The notes under the pieces were generated by a model. That model was given only the letters and a program-made list of their open reading frames with translations. It did no database searches and was not told the origin of the DNA. 64,000 nt of DNA, taken from the NCBI RefSeq assembly GCF_014836935.1, contig NZ_JACSPW010000010.1:80620-144619 (forward strand), written 5' to 3'. Source of the DNA: Solibacillus merdavium. Its GTDB lineage: Bacteria; Bacillota; Bacilli; Bacillales_A; Planococcaceae. Shown in pieces: positions 27,723-34,469 of the stretch (within the stretch, counting starts at the first letter, position 1; each line of letters starts with the position of its first letter). Both the position numbers and the translations under genes were made by a program.

Positions 27723-27758
27723 AAAAACCTTCCTTTTATTAAAGGGAGGTTTTTTTTT
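27723..27758 (+). terminator. Terminator of the acylase gene
   Basis: AAAAACCTtCC pairs with GGgAGGTTTTT, followed by eight or more T residues. Confidence 0.9.
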
Positions 27759-27827
27759 ACATTCAAACAATCATTTGAATGTAAAAAGTGCATAAGCTAT
27801 AATACATTCAAACCAATATTTGAATGA
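27759..27827 (+). promoter_or_regulatory. cadC promoter bracketed by two CadC-type operators
   Basis: Operator 1 (27759-27782): ACATTCAAA-N6-TTTGAATGT, a perfect 9-bp inverted repeat overlapping the -35 TTGAAT (27775-27780). A 17-base spacer leads to a perfect -10 TATAAT (27798-27803). Operator 2 (27804-27827): ACATTCAAA-N6-TTTGAATGA, covering the start site and abutting the SD. The centres are 45 bp apart. The core resembles the known CadC/SmtB operator with TCAAAT/ATTTGA half-sites. Confidence 0.85.
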
Positions 27828-27837
27828 GGTGCGGAAA

Positions 27838-28179
27838 TTGAAGGATACTTGTGATGTAACAAAGGTAAATGAGGAAGCATTGGAAGCTGTAAAAGAGCAA
27901 ATGCCCGATCTTTCCAGGTTAGCAAAATTTTTAAAGGCACTTGCAGATGAAACCCGTCTGAAAATTACATTTGCATTGACAATAGAAAAGCGACTTTGTG
28001 TATGTGATGTAGCAGCAATCATCGGTATGAGTACAGCAACAGCTTCCCACCACTTACGTTATTTAAAAGAGCATGGTTTGGCAAAGTCTACACGTGTAGG
28101 GAAATTAGTATATTATTCGTTAGCAGATGACCATGTGCATCAAATTGTCATGATTGCTTATGAACATTCAAAGGAGTGA
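27838..28179 (+). CDS. cadC: ArsR/SmtB-family metal-sensing repressor CadC
   Basis: 113-residue winged-helix repressor that leaves DNA on binding Cd/Pb/Zn. MKDTCDV at the N-terminus and RLCVCDVAAI give Cys5, Cys54 and Cys56, the alpha3N thiolate site; the second N-terminal Cys of S. aureus CadC (C11) is absent. DDHVHQIVMIAYEH supplies the alpha5 metal site. TASHHLRYLKEHGL is the recognition helix. TTG 27838 is used because GAGGTG lies 6 bases upstream and it matches the CadC start; the longer frame would begin inside operator 2. It is 5 bases from cadA. Confidence 0.9.
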   Translation: MKDTCDVTKVNEEALEAVKEQMPDLSRLAKFLKALADETRLKITFALTIEKRLCVCDVAAIIGMSTATASHHLRYLKEHGLAKSTRVGKLVYYSLADDHVHQIVMIAYEHSKE

Positions 28180-28184
28180 ATCGC

Positions 28185-30299
28185 ATGGTGACAAAAACAG
28201 AACAGTATCGCTTGGAAAATTTGTCCTGTGCAAACTGTGCTGCAAAATTTGAGCGAAACTTAAGGGGAATTGATTCGGTTGAAGATGTACTTTTGAATTT
28301 CGGTGCAGCCAAGCTAACGGTAACAGGTGAAGTAACAATTGATCAACTAGAAGCTGCAGGAGCTTTTGATGGAATTAAAGTTGTCCGCGCAAATGAGCGA
28401 TTAATGGTAGAAACGATACCGTTTTATAAGCGTCGAGAAAATAAACTTGCTGCATTTTCATTATTATTTGTATTAGTTGGAATCCTTTGCAGTTACATAT
28501 TTCAGGAGGGACACATTATCGTAAATAGTCTTTATGCGGTCGCCATCGTTGTAGGAGGCTATGCTACTTTCCTAACGGGGATAAAGAACTTATTCCATTT
28601 GGAATTCGATATGAAGACATTAATAACAATTGCGATAATCGGAGCGGCCATTATAGGCGAATGGCAAGAGGCTGCAATTGTCGTATTTCTCTTTGCGGTA
28701 AGTGAAGCTTTGGAAGCATATTCGATGAATAAAGCCCGCCAATCCATTTCCCAATTAATCGATTTGGCGCCAGATACAGCGACTATTAGGCAAGCGCATG
28801 ATGGGCACTCTGATGAAAGAGAAGTCCCAACTGATATGATTCAAGTTGGGGATATTTTAATTGTTAAACCAGGACAGAAAATTGCTATGGATGGTGTCGT
28901 AGTTACTGGTACTTCCACCGTCAATCAAGCAGCGATTACAGGTGAACCAATCCCTATTGCCAAACAGATTGGGGATGCAGTATTTGCGGGGACAATAAAT
29001 GAAGCAGGTGCCTTAGAGGTAAAAGTGACCAAACGGGTAGAAGATACAACGATTGCTAAGATTATTCATTTAGTTGAAGAAGCACAGGCTGAAAAAGCAC
29101 CATCACAAAAGTTTGTTGACCGGTTTGCAAAATATTATACGCCAGCAATTATAGTTGTTGCATTATTAGTAACGATTGTACCGAGCATCATAACGGGCGA
29201 TTGGCTACATTGGGTTTATCAAGGTTTGGCAGTCTTGGTTGTAGGGTGTCCGTGTGCGCTTGTAATTTCAACACCTGTTGCTATCGTCACAGCAATTGGT
29301 AATGCCGCTCGCAACGGTGTATTAATTAAGGGTGGGGTTTATTTAGAGGAATTGGCCCGCATTAAAGCAGTTGCTTTTGATAAAACTGGAACTTTAACAA
29401 AAGGTCAACCAGAGGTAATGGCAATTGAAATGGAAGATGATAAAAATACGGATATATTACTCGCAAAAGTAGCCGCTGTCGAAAAAAAATCACAGCATCC
29501 TTTAGCCCGAGCAATTTTAGCGAAAGCTTTTGATAAAAAGATTCTTATTCCCGATGCTGTTGATTTTCAGTCAGTGACAGGAAAAGGTGCCTATGCATCG
29601 GTAAATGGTGAAGTAATTTATGTAGGAAGTGTGAAATGGATTCAATCAATTGTGCCTATTTCCAAGTACTTATTACAAAAAGTTGAACAGCATGCATCAA
29701 GCGGTCATTCGGTAATCGTAGCTGCAAATGAGAAACGCATTTTAGGTGTTTTATCGATTGCCGATCAACTTAGACCGGAAAGTAAAGAAGTCATTGCAGC
29801 ACTGCACGAAAATGATATTCAGCATACTGTAATGCTGACAGGTGATGAATCATTAACAGCAGAAAAAATTGCAGGGCAACTTCAGATCGATGACGTAAGA
29901 GCAAACCTTTTGCCGCAGTCCAAGTTACAGGCAATGAAGGACTTGCAACAACAATATCATTTCGTCGCAATGGTTGGAGATGGGGTAAATGACGCGCCTG
30001 CCTTAGCATCAGCTAATATCGGGATAGCAATGGGAGGAGCAGGAACTGACGCAGCACTTGAGACAGCCCAAATTGTTTTTATGGCAGATGACCTTACAAA
30101 ACTACCGTATACGATGAAGTTGAGTAAAAAAGCAATGAAAATAATTAAACAAAATATTACGTTCGCACTCGGATTGAAACTTCTTGCGCTTTTACTTATT
30201 ATACCTGGGTGGTTGACCTTATGGATTGCAATCTTTGCTGATATGGGTGCGACATTGCTAGTTATTTTAAATGCATTACGCTTACTGAAAATTAATTAG
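28185..30299 (+). CDS. cadA: Cd/Zn/Co-translocating P1B-type ATPase CadA
   Basis: 704-residue efflux pump for soft divalent metals. An N-terminal HMA domain with NLSCANCAAKF (Cys pair near residues 16-19), membrane segments, the actuator TGEP, the CPC metal-binding motif at residues 355-357, phosphorylation site DKTGT at 399-403, HP motif (KKSQHPLA) and hinge GDGVNDAP are all present. CPC with no His-rich tail is the Zn/Cd/Pb class. ATG 28185 has AAGGAG 8 bases upstream; GTG 28176 is less well placed. It is cotranscribed with cadC and derepressed by metal through it. Confidence 0.95.
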   Translation: MVTKTEQYRLENLSCANCAAKFERNLRGIDSVEDVLLNFGAAKLTVTGEVTIDQLEAAGAFDGIKVVRANERLMVETIPFYKRRENKLAAFSLLFVLVGILCSYIFQEGHIIVNSLYAVAIVVGGYATFLTGIKNLFHLEFDMKTLITIAIIGAAIIGEWQEAAIVVFLFAVSEALEAYSMNKARQSISQLIDLAPDTATIRQAHDGHSDEREVPTDMIQVGDILIVKPGQKIAMDGVVVTGTSTVNQAAITGEPIPIAKQIGDAVFAGTINEAGALEVKVTKRVEDTTIAKIIHLVEEAQAEKAPSQKFVDRFAKYYTPAIIVVALLVTIVPSIITGDWLHWVYQGLAVLVVGCPCALVISTPVAIVTAIGNAARNGVLIKGGVYLEELARIKAVAFDKTGTLTKGQPEVMAIEMEDDKNTDILLAKVAAVEKKSQHPLARAILAKAFDKKILIPDAVDFQSVTGKGAYASVNGEVIYVGSVKWIQSIVPISKYLLQKVEQHASSGHSVIVAANEKRILGVLSIADQLRPESKEVIAALHENDIQHTVMLTGDESLTAEKIAGQLQIDDVRANLLPQSKLQAMKDLQQQYHFVAMVGDGVNDAPALASANIGIAMGGAGTDAALETAQIVFMADDLTKLPYTMKLSKKAMKIIKQNITFALGLKLLALLLIIPGWLTLWIAIFADMGATLLVILNALRLLKIN

Positions 30300-30359
30300 A
30301 CTAAAAAGGTATATAGAGTAAAGATAAGAGTCAAAGGAACTAGCTCTTGAGTTATTTTT

Positions 30360-30387
30360 ATTAAAGTTATATTATTAAAGTTATATT
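30360..30387 (+). repeat. 14-bp perfect tandem duplication
   Basis: ATTAAAGTTATATT occurs twice head to tail, 33 bases before the ComFB-like gene. Its function is unknown; it may be slippage or affect promoter spacing. Confidence 0.8.
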
Positions 30388-30419
30388 ACTGAAAAGAGGC
30401 GGAAGGTCTAAATATCAAA

Positions 30420-30701
30420 ATGTCAAATATAAAATTAGTAAATGTTACAGAAGAGATTGTAAGAGGAATTGTAAGTTTTTTGTTGCATGGCGTGGAATAC
30501 CAGACATTTTGTCACTGCAAACAATGTGAAATGGATGTAGCTGCCATAGCATTGAATTCTTTACCTGCTCGATATGTCGCTTCAGAAGAATCCAGAGATG
30601 CTGCATTCAACCAAATGAACACACCTGAAAGTATTGAAGAAATCAACAAACAAATTATCCGTGCACTTCATCTCGTCAATCGATACCCAAGTCATCCATA
30701 A
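30420..30701 (+). CDS. ComFB-family late competence protein
   Basis: 93-residue protein with the ComFB core: VTEEIVRGIVSFLL, then CHCKQCEMDVAAIALNSLPA (Cys31, Cys33 and Cys36 plus His32, a likely zinc-binding knuckle), then ARYVAS. In B. subtilis comFB lies between comFA and comFC, but neither is here, so this is a stand-alone paralogue. Recent work on the family describes cyclic-dinucleotide binding; whether it applies here is not visible. The SD GAGGCGGAAGG is rather far (about 11-16 bases) from ATG 30420. Confidence 0.75.
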   Translation: MSNIKLVNVTEEIVRGIVSFLLHGVEYQTFCHCKQCEMDVAAIALNSLPARYVASEESRDAAFNQMNTPESIEEINKQIIRALHLVNRYPSHP

Positions 30702-30776
30702 TTCCTTGGGGGAAAATCAATGATATGTATAAATTATGTAGCTGTATGGCAACCTTTAACATAGATTTAAAATAAG

Positions 30777-30821
30777 AGGGTATTCAATTAGGGACAAACT
30801 AATTCGAATAACCCTTTTTTA
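30777..30821 (+). terminator. Terminator before mntR
   Basis: AGGGTATTCaATTAG pairs with CTAATtcGAATAACCCT, followed by T residues. Confidence 0.85.
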
Positions 30822-30899
30822 ACGTTCACTGTTTTCAGTTAACTTTTTGTATGAAATTGTAGTAAACTTAAAGGAGCAATTGAAAGAGAGGGAACAGTT

Positions 30900-31319
30900 A
30901 TGCCAACACCTAGCATGGAGGACCACATTGAACAAATTTATTTATTGATAGAAAATAAAGGGTATGCTCGTGTGTCCGATATCGCAGAAGCTTTATCTGT
31001 TCTACCTTCCTCCGTTACGAAAATGGTGCAGAAATTAGATAAAGATGGATATTTACTGTATGAGAAATATAGAGGCTTAACATTGACGCCAAAAGGGCAA
31101 AAATTAGGAAAGCGACTTGTTCAACGACATGACTTGCTGGAACAATTCTTGCGTTTAATTGGGGTAAATGAAGAACATATTTATGAAGATGTCGAAGGTA
31201 TCGAACATCATTTAAGTTGGAATTCGATTGATCGTATTGCCGATTTAGTACAGCTTTTAGAAGAAGAGCCGGACATGACAAGGAAGCTAGAAGAAATGAA
31301 ATCAAATCATAATATGTAA
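30900..31319 (+). CDS. mntR: Manganese-responsive regulator MntR
   Basis: DtxR-family repressor of manganese uptake, 139 residues. [24 protein letters not shown] contains Asp8 and the helix leading to the winged HTH ([18 protein letters not shown]), and the C-terminal dimerisation region has [16 protein letters not shown] with the Glu99/Glu102/His103-type metal ligands. Length equals B. subtilis MntR (142). There is no SLC11 or ABC manganese importer in the window. The stop overlaps a possible upstream start of cvfB; the pair may be cotranscribed. Confidence 0.94.
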   Translation: MPTPSMEDHIEQIYLLIENKGYARVSDIAEALSVLPSSVTKMVQKLDKDGYLLYEKYRGLTLTPKGQKLGKRLVQRHDLLEQFLRLIGVNEEHIYEDVEGIEHHLSWNSIDRIADLVQLLEEEPDMTRKLEEMKSNHNM

Positions 31320-31345
31320 TGATTGACGAGAAAAAGGAGAATATC

Positions 31346-32209
31346 ATGAATCAATTAATTAAATCAGGACAAGTAGTGGAATTAACTGTATTAGAGGAAC
31401 AAGGATCACGATATGTATTAACTAACGGTGATTTAGAAATCCCATTAAACGCTTCTGATGTAATAGAGACGGTAGCGATTGGGGATATAGTAAAGGTTTT
31501 CTTATATGCGGACAGACGTGGAGATCTTCAAGCGACAACAGCAATTCCCCATATTACAGAAGCAGATTATGGTTGGGCACGCGTTTTAAAAGTTACAAAA
31601 GAAGGTGCATTTTGCGATATTGGCACATCTCGTGAAGTTTTAGTCCGTGCAGAAGATTTACCAGCTATTTCCGAAGTATGGCCGGAGTCAGGCGACCATT
31701 TGTACATGACATTGCGTACAGATCGCAACGGTGATTTGTTTGGTCGTTTAGTTACAGAAGAAAAGGTAAATGACATGTATGAGGGTGCTGAAGCAGAGCT
31801 GTTCAATAAAAACATTACAGCTCGCCCATATCGTCTATTACCAGTAGGGTCATTTTTACTGGGTGTTGAAAAACCTTATCGTATATTCGTACATGAGTCA
31901 GAAATGAAAGCTGAACCTCGCTTAGGACAAGATGTACAGGTACGAATTATTGATGTGAAGGAAGATGGATCACTAAACGGATCATTTTTACCTCGAAAGC
32001 ATGAACGCTTAGGAGAAGATGCAGAAAAAATCTTCGCTTATTTAGAAAGCATCGGTGGTAAAATGCCGTTCGGAGATAAGTCAACACCGGAAGAAATTAC
32101 GGAAATGTTCAAAATGAGTAAAGGCTCGTTTAAACGTGCACTTGGTACATTAATGAAAGCACGTAAAATTACACAAAAAGATGGCTGGACGGAAATCGTC
32201 AGAGATTAA
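31346..32209 (+). CDS. cvfB: S1-domain RNA-binding virulence-regulator protein CvfB (YitL)
   Basis: 287-residue RNA-binding protein with three S1-like domains and a C-terminal winged helix. GWARVLKVTKEGAFCDIGTS (second S1 domain) and MSKGSFKRALGTLMKARKI (winged helix) are characteristic of CvfB, which in staphylococci affects exoprotein and RNA turnover. ATG 31346 is chosen over the frame opening at 31319 because AAAGGAG lies 7 bases before it. It begins 26 bases after mntR with no terminator between, suggesting an operon. Confidence 0.92.
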   Translation: MNQLIKSGQVVELTVLEEQGSRYVLTNGDLEIPLNASDVIETVAIGDIVKVFLYADRRGDLQATTAIPHITEADYGWARVLKVTKEGAFCDIGTSREVLVRAEDLPAISEVWPESGDHLYMTLRTDRNGDLFGRLVTEEKVNDMYEGAEAELFNKNITARPYRLLPVGSFLLGVEKPYRIFVHESEMKAEPRLGQDVQVRIIDVKEDGSLNGSFLPRKHERLGEDAEKIFAYLESIGGKMPFGDKSTPEEITEMFKMSKGSFKRALGTLMKARKITQKDGWTEIVRD

Positions 32210-32221
32210 ATACGTTCTTTG

Positions 32222-32266
32222 AAAAGTAAAAGGTGAGATAAATTTTGCAACCTTTTACTTTTTTTA
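32222..32266 (+). terminator. Terminator of mntR-cvfB
   Basis: AAAAGTAAAAGGT pairs with ACCTTTTACTTTT, followed by T residues. Confidence 0.9.
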
Positions 32267-32281
32267 TTCGTATTAATAGAG

Positions 32282-32330
32282 AATGTATATGAAATTAGGA
32301 CAAGATTAGGTGAAAATGGGAATATACATT
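32282..32330 (+). repeat. Inverted repeat in the leader of the DUF1002 gene
   Basis: AATGTATAT and ATATACATT form a perfect 9-bp stem around 31 bases, ending 4 bases before the SD region (AAAAAGGGGG). The loop holds two ATTAGG copies. It could hold or expose the SD. Confidence 0.45.
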
Positions 32331-32349
32331 TAAAAAGGGGGATTTAATA

Positions 32350-33270
32350 ATGAAACAAAAATGGATTGCATTAGTTGCGACGTTTGCACTATTAATCTCG
32401 GTAGTATTACCATTGAATGCGTCTGCAGCAACAACTGATCAAAAAAATCCAATCAATGAAAAATTAGGGGTGCCAATCGTAGTTTATGGATCGAATTTAT
32501 CCGAGAGTGAAAAAGAGATTGTAAAAACTGCTTTGCGTGTCTCTCAAGAAACAGAAGTTGATGAAATTACCATATCAGGACAAGATTTAGCTAAATATAT
32601 AAAAGACAGCAACCCTAGTTCCCGCATGTTCTCATCTGCTAAAATTACGCGTCAAGATGCAGGGAAAGGATTGACAATTAGCATAGTTACTCCAAATGAT
32701 ATTACACAAGTAACATCAGAAATGTATGCAAGCGCAATGTTAACTGCAGGTATTGAAGACGCGATTGTAGAAATTGCAGCACCAAAACCAGTAACAGGTC
32801 ACTCTGCGTTAGTGGGAATTTATAAAGCTTATGAAGTAAAAACAGGCGAAACATTGGATATTGAACGTACAGATGTTGCTAATGATGAATTGTCAGTTGC
32901 CACTTCACTTGCCGAGTCAGCAGGTGTTACAGATGAACAGGTAGCAGAGCTATTAACACAAATTAAAAAAGAGATTGCTGAAAACAAGCCGGCTACCAAA
33001 GAGGAAGTTCAACAAATTGTTGAAGAACAATTGGATAAGCTGCAAATTAATTTAAGTGAGAAAGACCGTCAATTATTAGTGGATTTAATGGACCGTATCA
33101 GTAATCTAAATATTGATTTTAGTAAACTATCTTCGCAGCTTTCAGATTTAACTGCAAAATTTGATGAAACTTTCGGCGGTATTTTAGAAGATGAAGGATT
33201 CTGGCAAGGTGTCAAAAACTTTTTCACTAATTTAATCGATACGATTTCATCTTGGTTTAAGAAAGAATAG
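32350..33270 (+). CDS. Secreted DUF1002 protein (YpuA-like)
   Basis: 306-residue exported protein. Residues 1-26 form a signal peptide with a likely cleavage after LNASA. The DUF1002 domain fills about 35-230 (TGHSALVGIYKAYEVKTGE is typical), and the C-terminal 80 residues are helical and charged, with a Trp-rich end (FWQGVKNFFTNLIDTISSWF) that looks amphipathic and membrane-seeking. The B. subtilis homologue YpuA is uncharacterised. The SD AAAAAGGGGG precedes ATG 32350. Confidence 0.82.
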   Translation: MKQKWIALVATFALLISVVLPLNASAATTDQKNPINEKLGVPIVVYGSNLSESEKEIVKTALRVSQETEVDEITISGQDLAKYIKDSNPSSRMFSSAKITRQDAGKGLTISIVTPNDITQVTSEMYASAMLTAGIEDAIVEIAAPKPVTGHSALVGIYKAYEVKTGETLDIERTDVANDELSVATSLAESAGVTDEQVAELLTQIKKEIAENKPATKEEVQQIVEEQLDKLQINLSEKDRQLLVDLMDRISNLNIDFSKLSSQLSDLTAKFDETFGGILEDEGFWQGVKNFFTNLIDTISSWFKKE

Positions 33271-33277
33271 TACTATT

Positions 33278-33311
33278 TAAAAGCGCTCATGATTGGGTGC
33301 TTTTATTTTTC
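33278..33311 (+). terminator. Terminator of the DUF1002 gene
   Basis: AAAAGCgCTC pairs with GGGtGCTTTT, then ATTTTT. Confidence 0.75.
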
Positions 33312-33363
33312 AAGAAAATTCAAACTATGATATATTATTGTGAATAGTAAAGGAGGGGAAATG

Positions 33364-33645
33364 ATGGAATTTACGTACAAAGACCACGGAAATAACAATG
33401 GAGCTTTTGAATATGAAGTGAACGGGGAACGTCTAGCGGAGATTACTTGGGTGTTACGCGATGGGGTCATGGTTATGGATCATACGTATGTATCAAATGA
33501 GTTGCGCGGTCAAGGGGTAGCTAAAAAACTTTTGGATGAAGCGGCAAACTATGCCCGAGAAAATAATTATAAGATGAAAGCCCTTTGCTCATATGTCGTA
33601 TCTTCATTTGATAATAGTGATGCATATGATGATGTAAAAGTATAA
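33364..33645 (+). CDS. Small GNAT-like acetyltransferase (YidJ/COG2388 type)
   Basis: About 93 residues, a minimal GNAT fold. ITWVLRDGVMVMDHTYVSNE, then LRGQGVAKKLLDEAANYARE with the RGxGxA acetyl-CoA-binding loop, then ALCSYV. COG2388 proteins acetylate small or unknown substrates. Two adjacent ATGs (33361, 33364) follow AAGGAGG; the second has 7-base spacing and is preferred, though either gives nearly the same product. Confidence 0.8.
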   Translation: MEFTYKDHGNNNGAFEYEVNGERLAEITWVLRDGVMVMDHTYVSNELRGQGVAKKLLDEAANYARENNYKMKALCSYVVSSFDNSDAYDDVKV

Positions 33646-33652
33646 AAAATGC

Positions 33653-33692
33653 AAAAACACGAATTCCCACTGTGGTGGGGAATCGTGTTTTT
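33653..33692 (+). terminator. Terminator of the small GNAT gene
   Basis: AAAACACGAaTTCCCAC pairs with GTGGGGAAtCGTGTTTT, followed by T residues. Confidence 0.88.
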
Positions 33693-33724
33693 CTTTATAC
33701 ATATTAAATAAAATTAATTTTTGA

Positions 33725-33829
33725 TTAAAAGCCGACAAAAAGTGAAATTATAAAAGTAATGACTCCAGAGACGCCAAGAAGAGTGAGCATTTCAGTGCCT
33801 TTGTATGTAATTTCCTTTTTTTGGATCAT
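33725..33829 (-). CDS. 34-residue small membrane peptide
   Basis: On the minus strand ATG at 33827-33829 opens a 34-codon frame ending in TAA (33725-33727). AAAGGGG lies 8 bases before the ATG, an ideal SD. The product has a polar, Lys-rich start (MIQKKEITYKGTEM) and a single hydrophobic segment (LTLLGVSGVITFIISLFVGF) reaching the C-terminus, so it should insert in the membrane. I do not recognise a family; small inner-membrane regulators and type I toxins share this plan. It is too short for ordinary gene calling. Confidence 0.6.
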   Translation of the reverse strand: MIQKKEITYKGTEMLTLLGVSGVITFIISLFVGF

Positions 33830-33904
33830 AGTCAACACCCCTTTATTTTGCTTTATTACTTATTAATATCCGTTTTTTGGATTTTTTAATCCTAAATAGT
33901 TAAG

Positions 33905-33929
33905 GTTTTAAAAGAAATTCACAGGGTAT
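33905..33929 (+). promoter_or_regulatory. Sigma-B-type promoter of the YtxH-like gene
   Basis: GTTTTA (33905-33910), 13-base spacer, GGGTAT (33924-33929). The sigma-B consensus is GTTTAA-N12-14-GGGTAT; only one base deviates. It lies 50 bases before the start codon of the next gene. sigB itself is in this window. Confidence 0.75.
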
Positions 33930-33979
33930 ATTAGTAATATGAATGGAAAACAAAATCAAATGATATTGGAGGTAATATT

Positions 33980-34384
33980 ATGGCTAAATTAAAAGGTAAA
34001 GGTGTTGTAATGGCGGGTTTAATAGCTGGAGCAGCGTCTTTCTTAAGTAAGAAAGAAAACCGTGATAAAGCAATGGATTATTTAAATAAAGCAAAAGGTA
34101 AAGTAGATGAAAAGGGTGGCATGCAAGGTTTAATGCAGAAAGCCCAAGAAAAAGTAACCGGTAACGATGCGGCCCATTCTCCAATTACGAAAGATCTGAA
34201 TACGAATATTGCTAAGTCTGCCTCTGTCGGAAAAGATGACTATGAGGAAGAAACGTTGGAAGAAGTTGCAATGACAGCCGGAGATGTTGCCGATCATACT
34301 TTAGAAGGTAACCAAATGGTTGAAGAAGGCGCTCAAACAACAACGGATTATTACAATGAAGAGCAGGATAAACGTTCTAAATAA
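33980..34384 (+). CDS. YtxH-like small stress protein, sigma-B controlled
   Basis: 134 residues. Residues 8-24 are a short, weakly hydrophobic segment (VVMAGLIAGAASFLSKK), followed by a Lys/Asp-rich, strongly hydrophilic tail that ends in acidic residues. The layout is that of YtxH-type general-stress proteins, though similarity is too low to be sure. ATG 33980 has TTGGAGG 7 bases upstream. The near-consensus sigma-B promoter upstream is the best functional clue. No catalytic motif is visible. Confidence 0.6.
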   Translation: MAKLKGKGVVMAGLIAGAASFLSKKENRDKAMDYLNKAKGKVDEKGGMQGLMQKAQEKVTGNDAAHSPITKDLNTNIAKSASVGKDDYEEETLEEVAMTAGDVADHTLEGNQMVEEGAQTTTDYYNEEQDKRSK

Positions 34385-34403
34385 ATAATTAAAAACTATA
34401 GCA

Positions 34404-34453
34404 ACAAAAAAAGGGTTTGTCTGAATAGTCATAAAGACTTTCAGACAAACCCT
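34404..34453 (-). terminator. Terminator of the CoA-transferase gene
   Basis: On the minus strand AGGGTTTGTCTGAA pairs with TTCAGACAAACCCT, followed by seven T residues. Confidence 0.9.
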
Positions 34454-34469
34454 ATATGTGTGCATGAAA

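Noticed and set aside
30320..30335. CtsR-like half-site (AAGAGTCAAAGG)
   Set aside because: Only one of the tandem heptads of the CtsR box is present.
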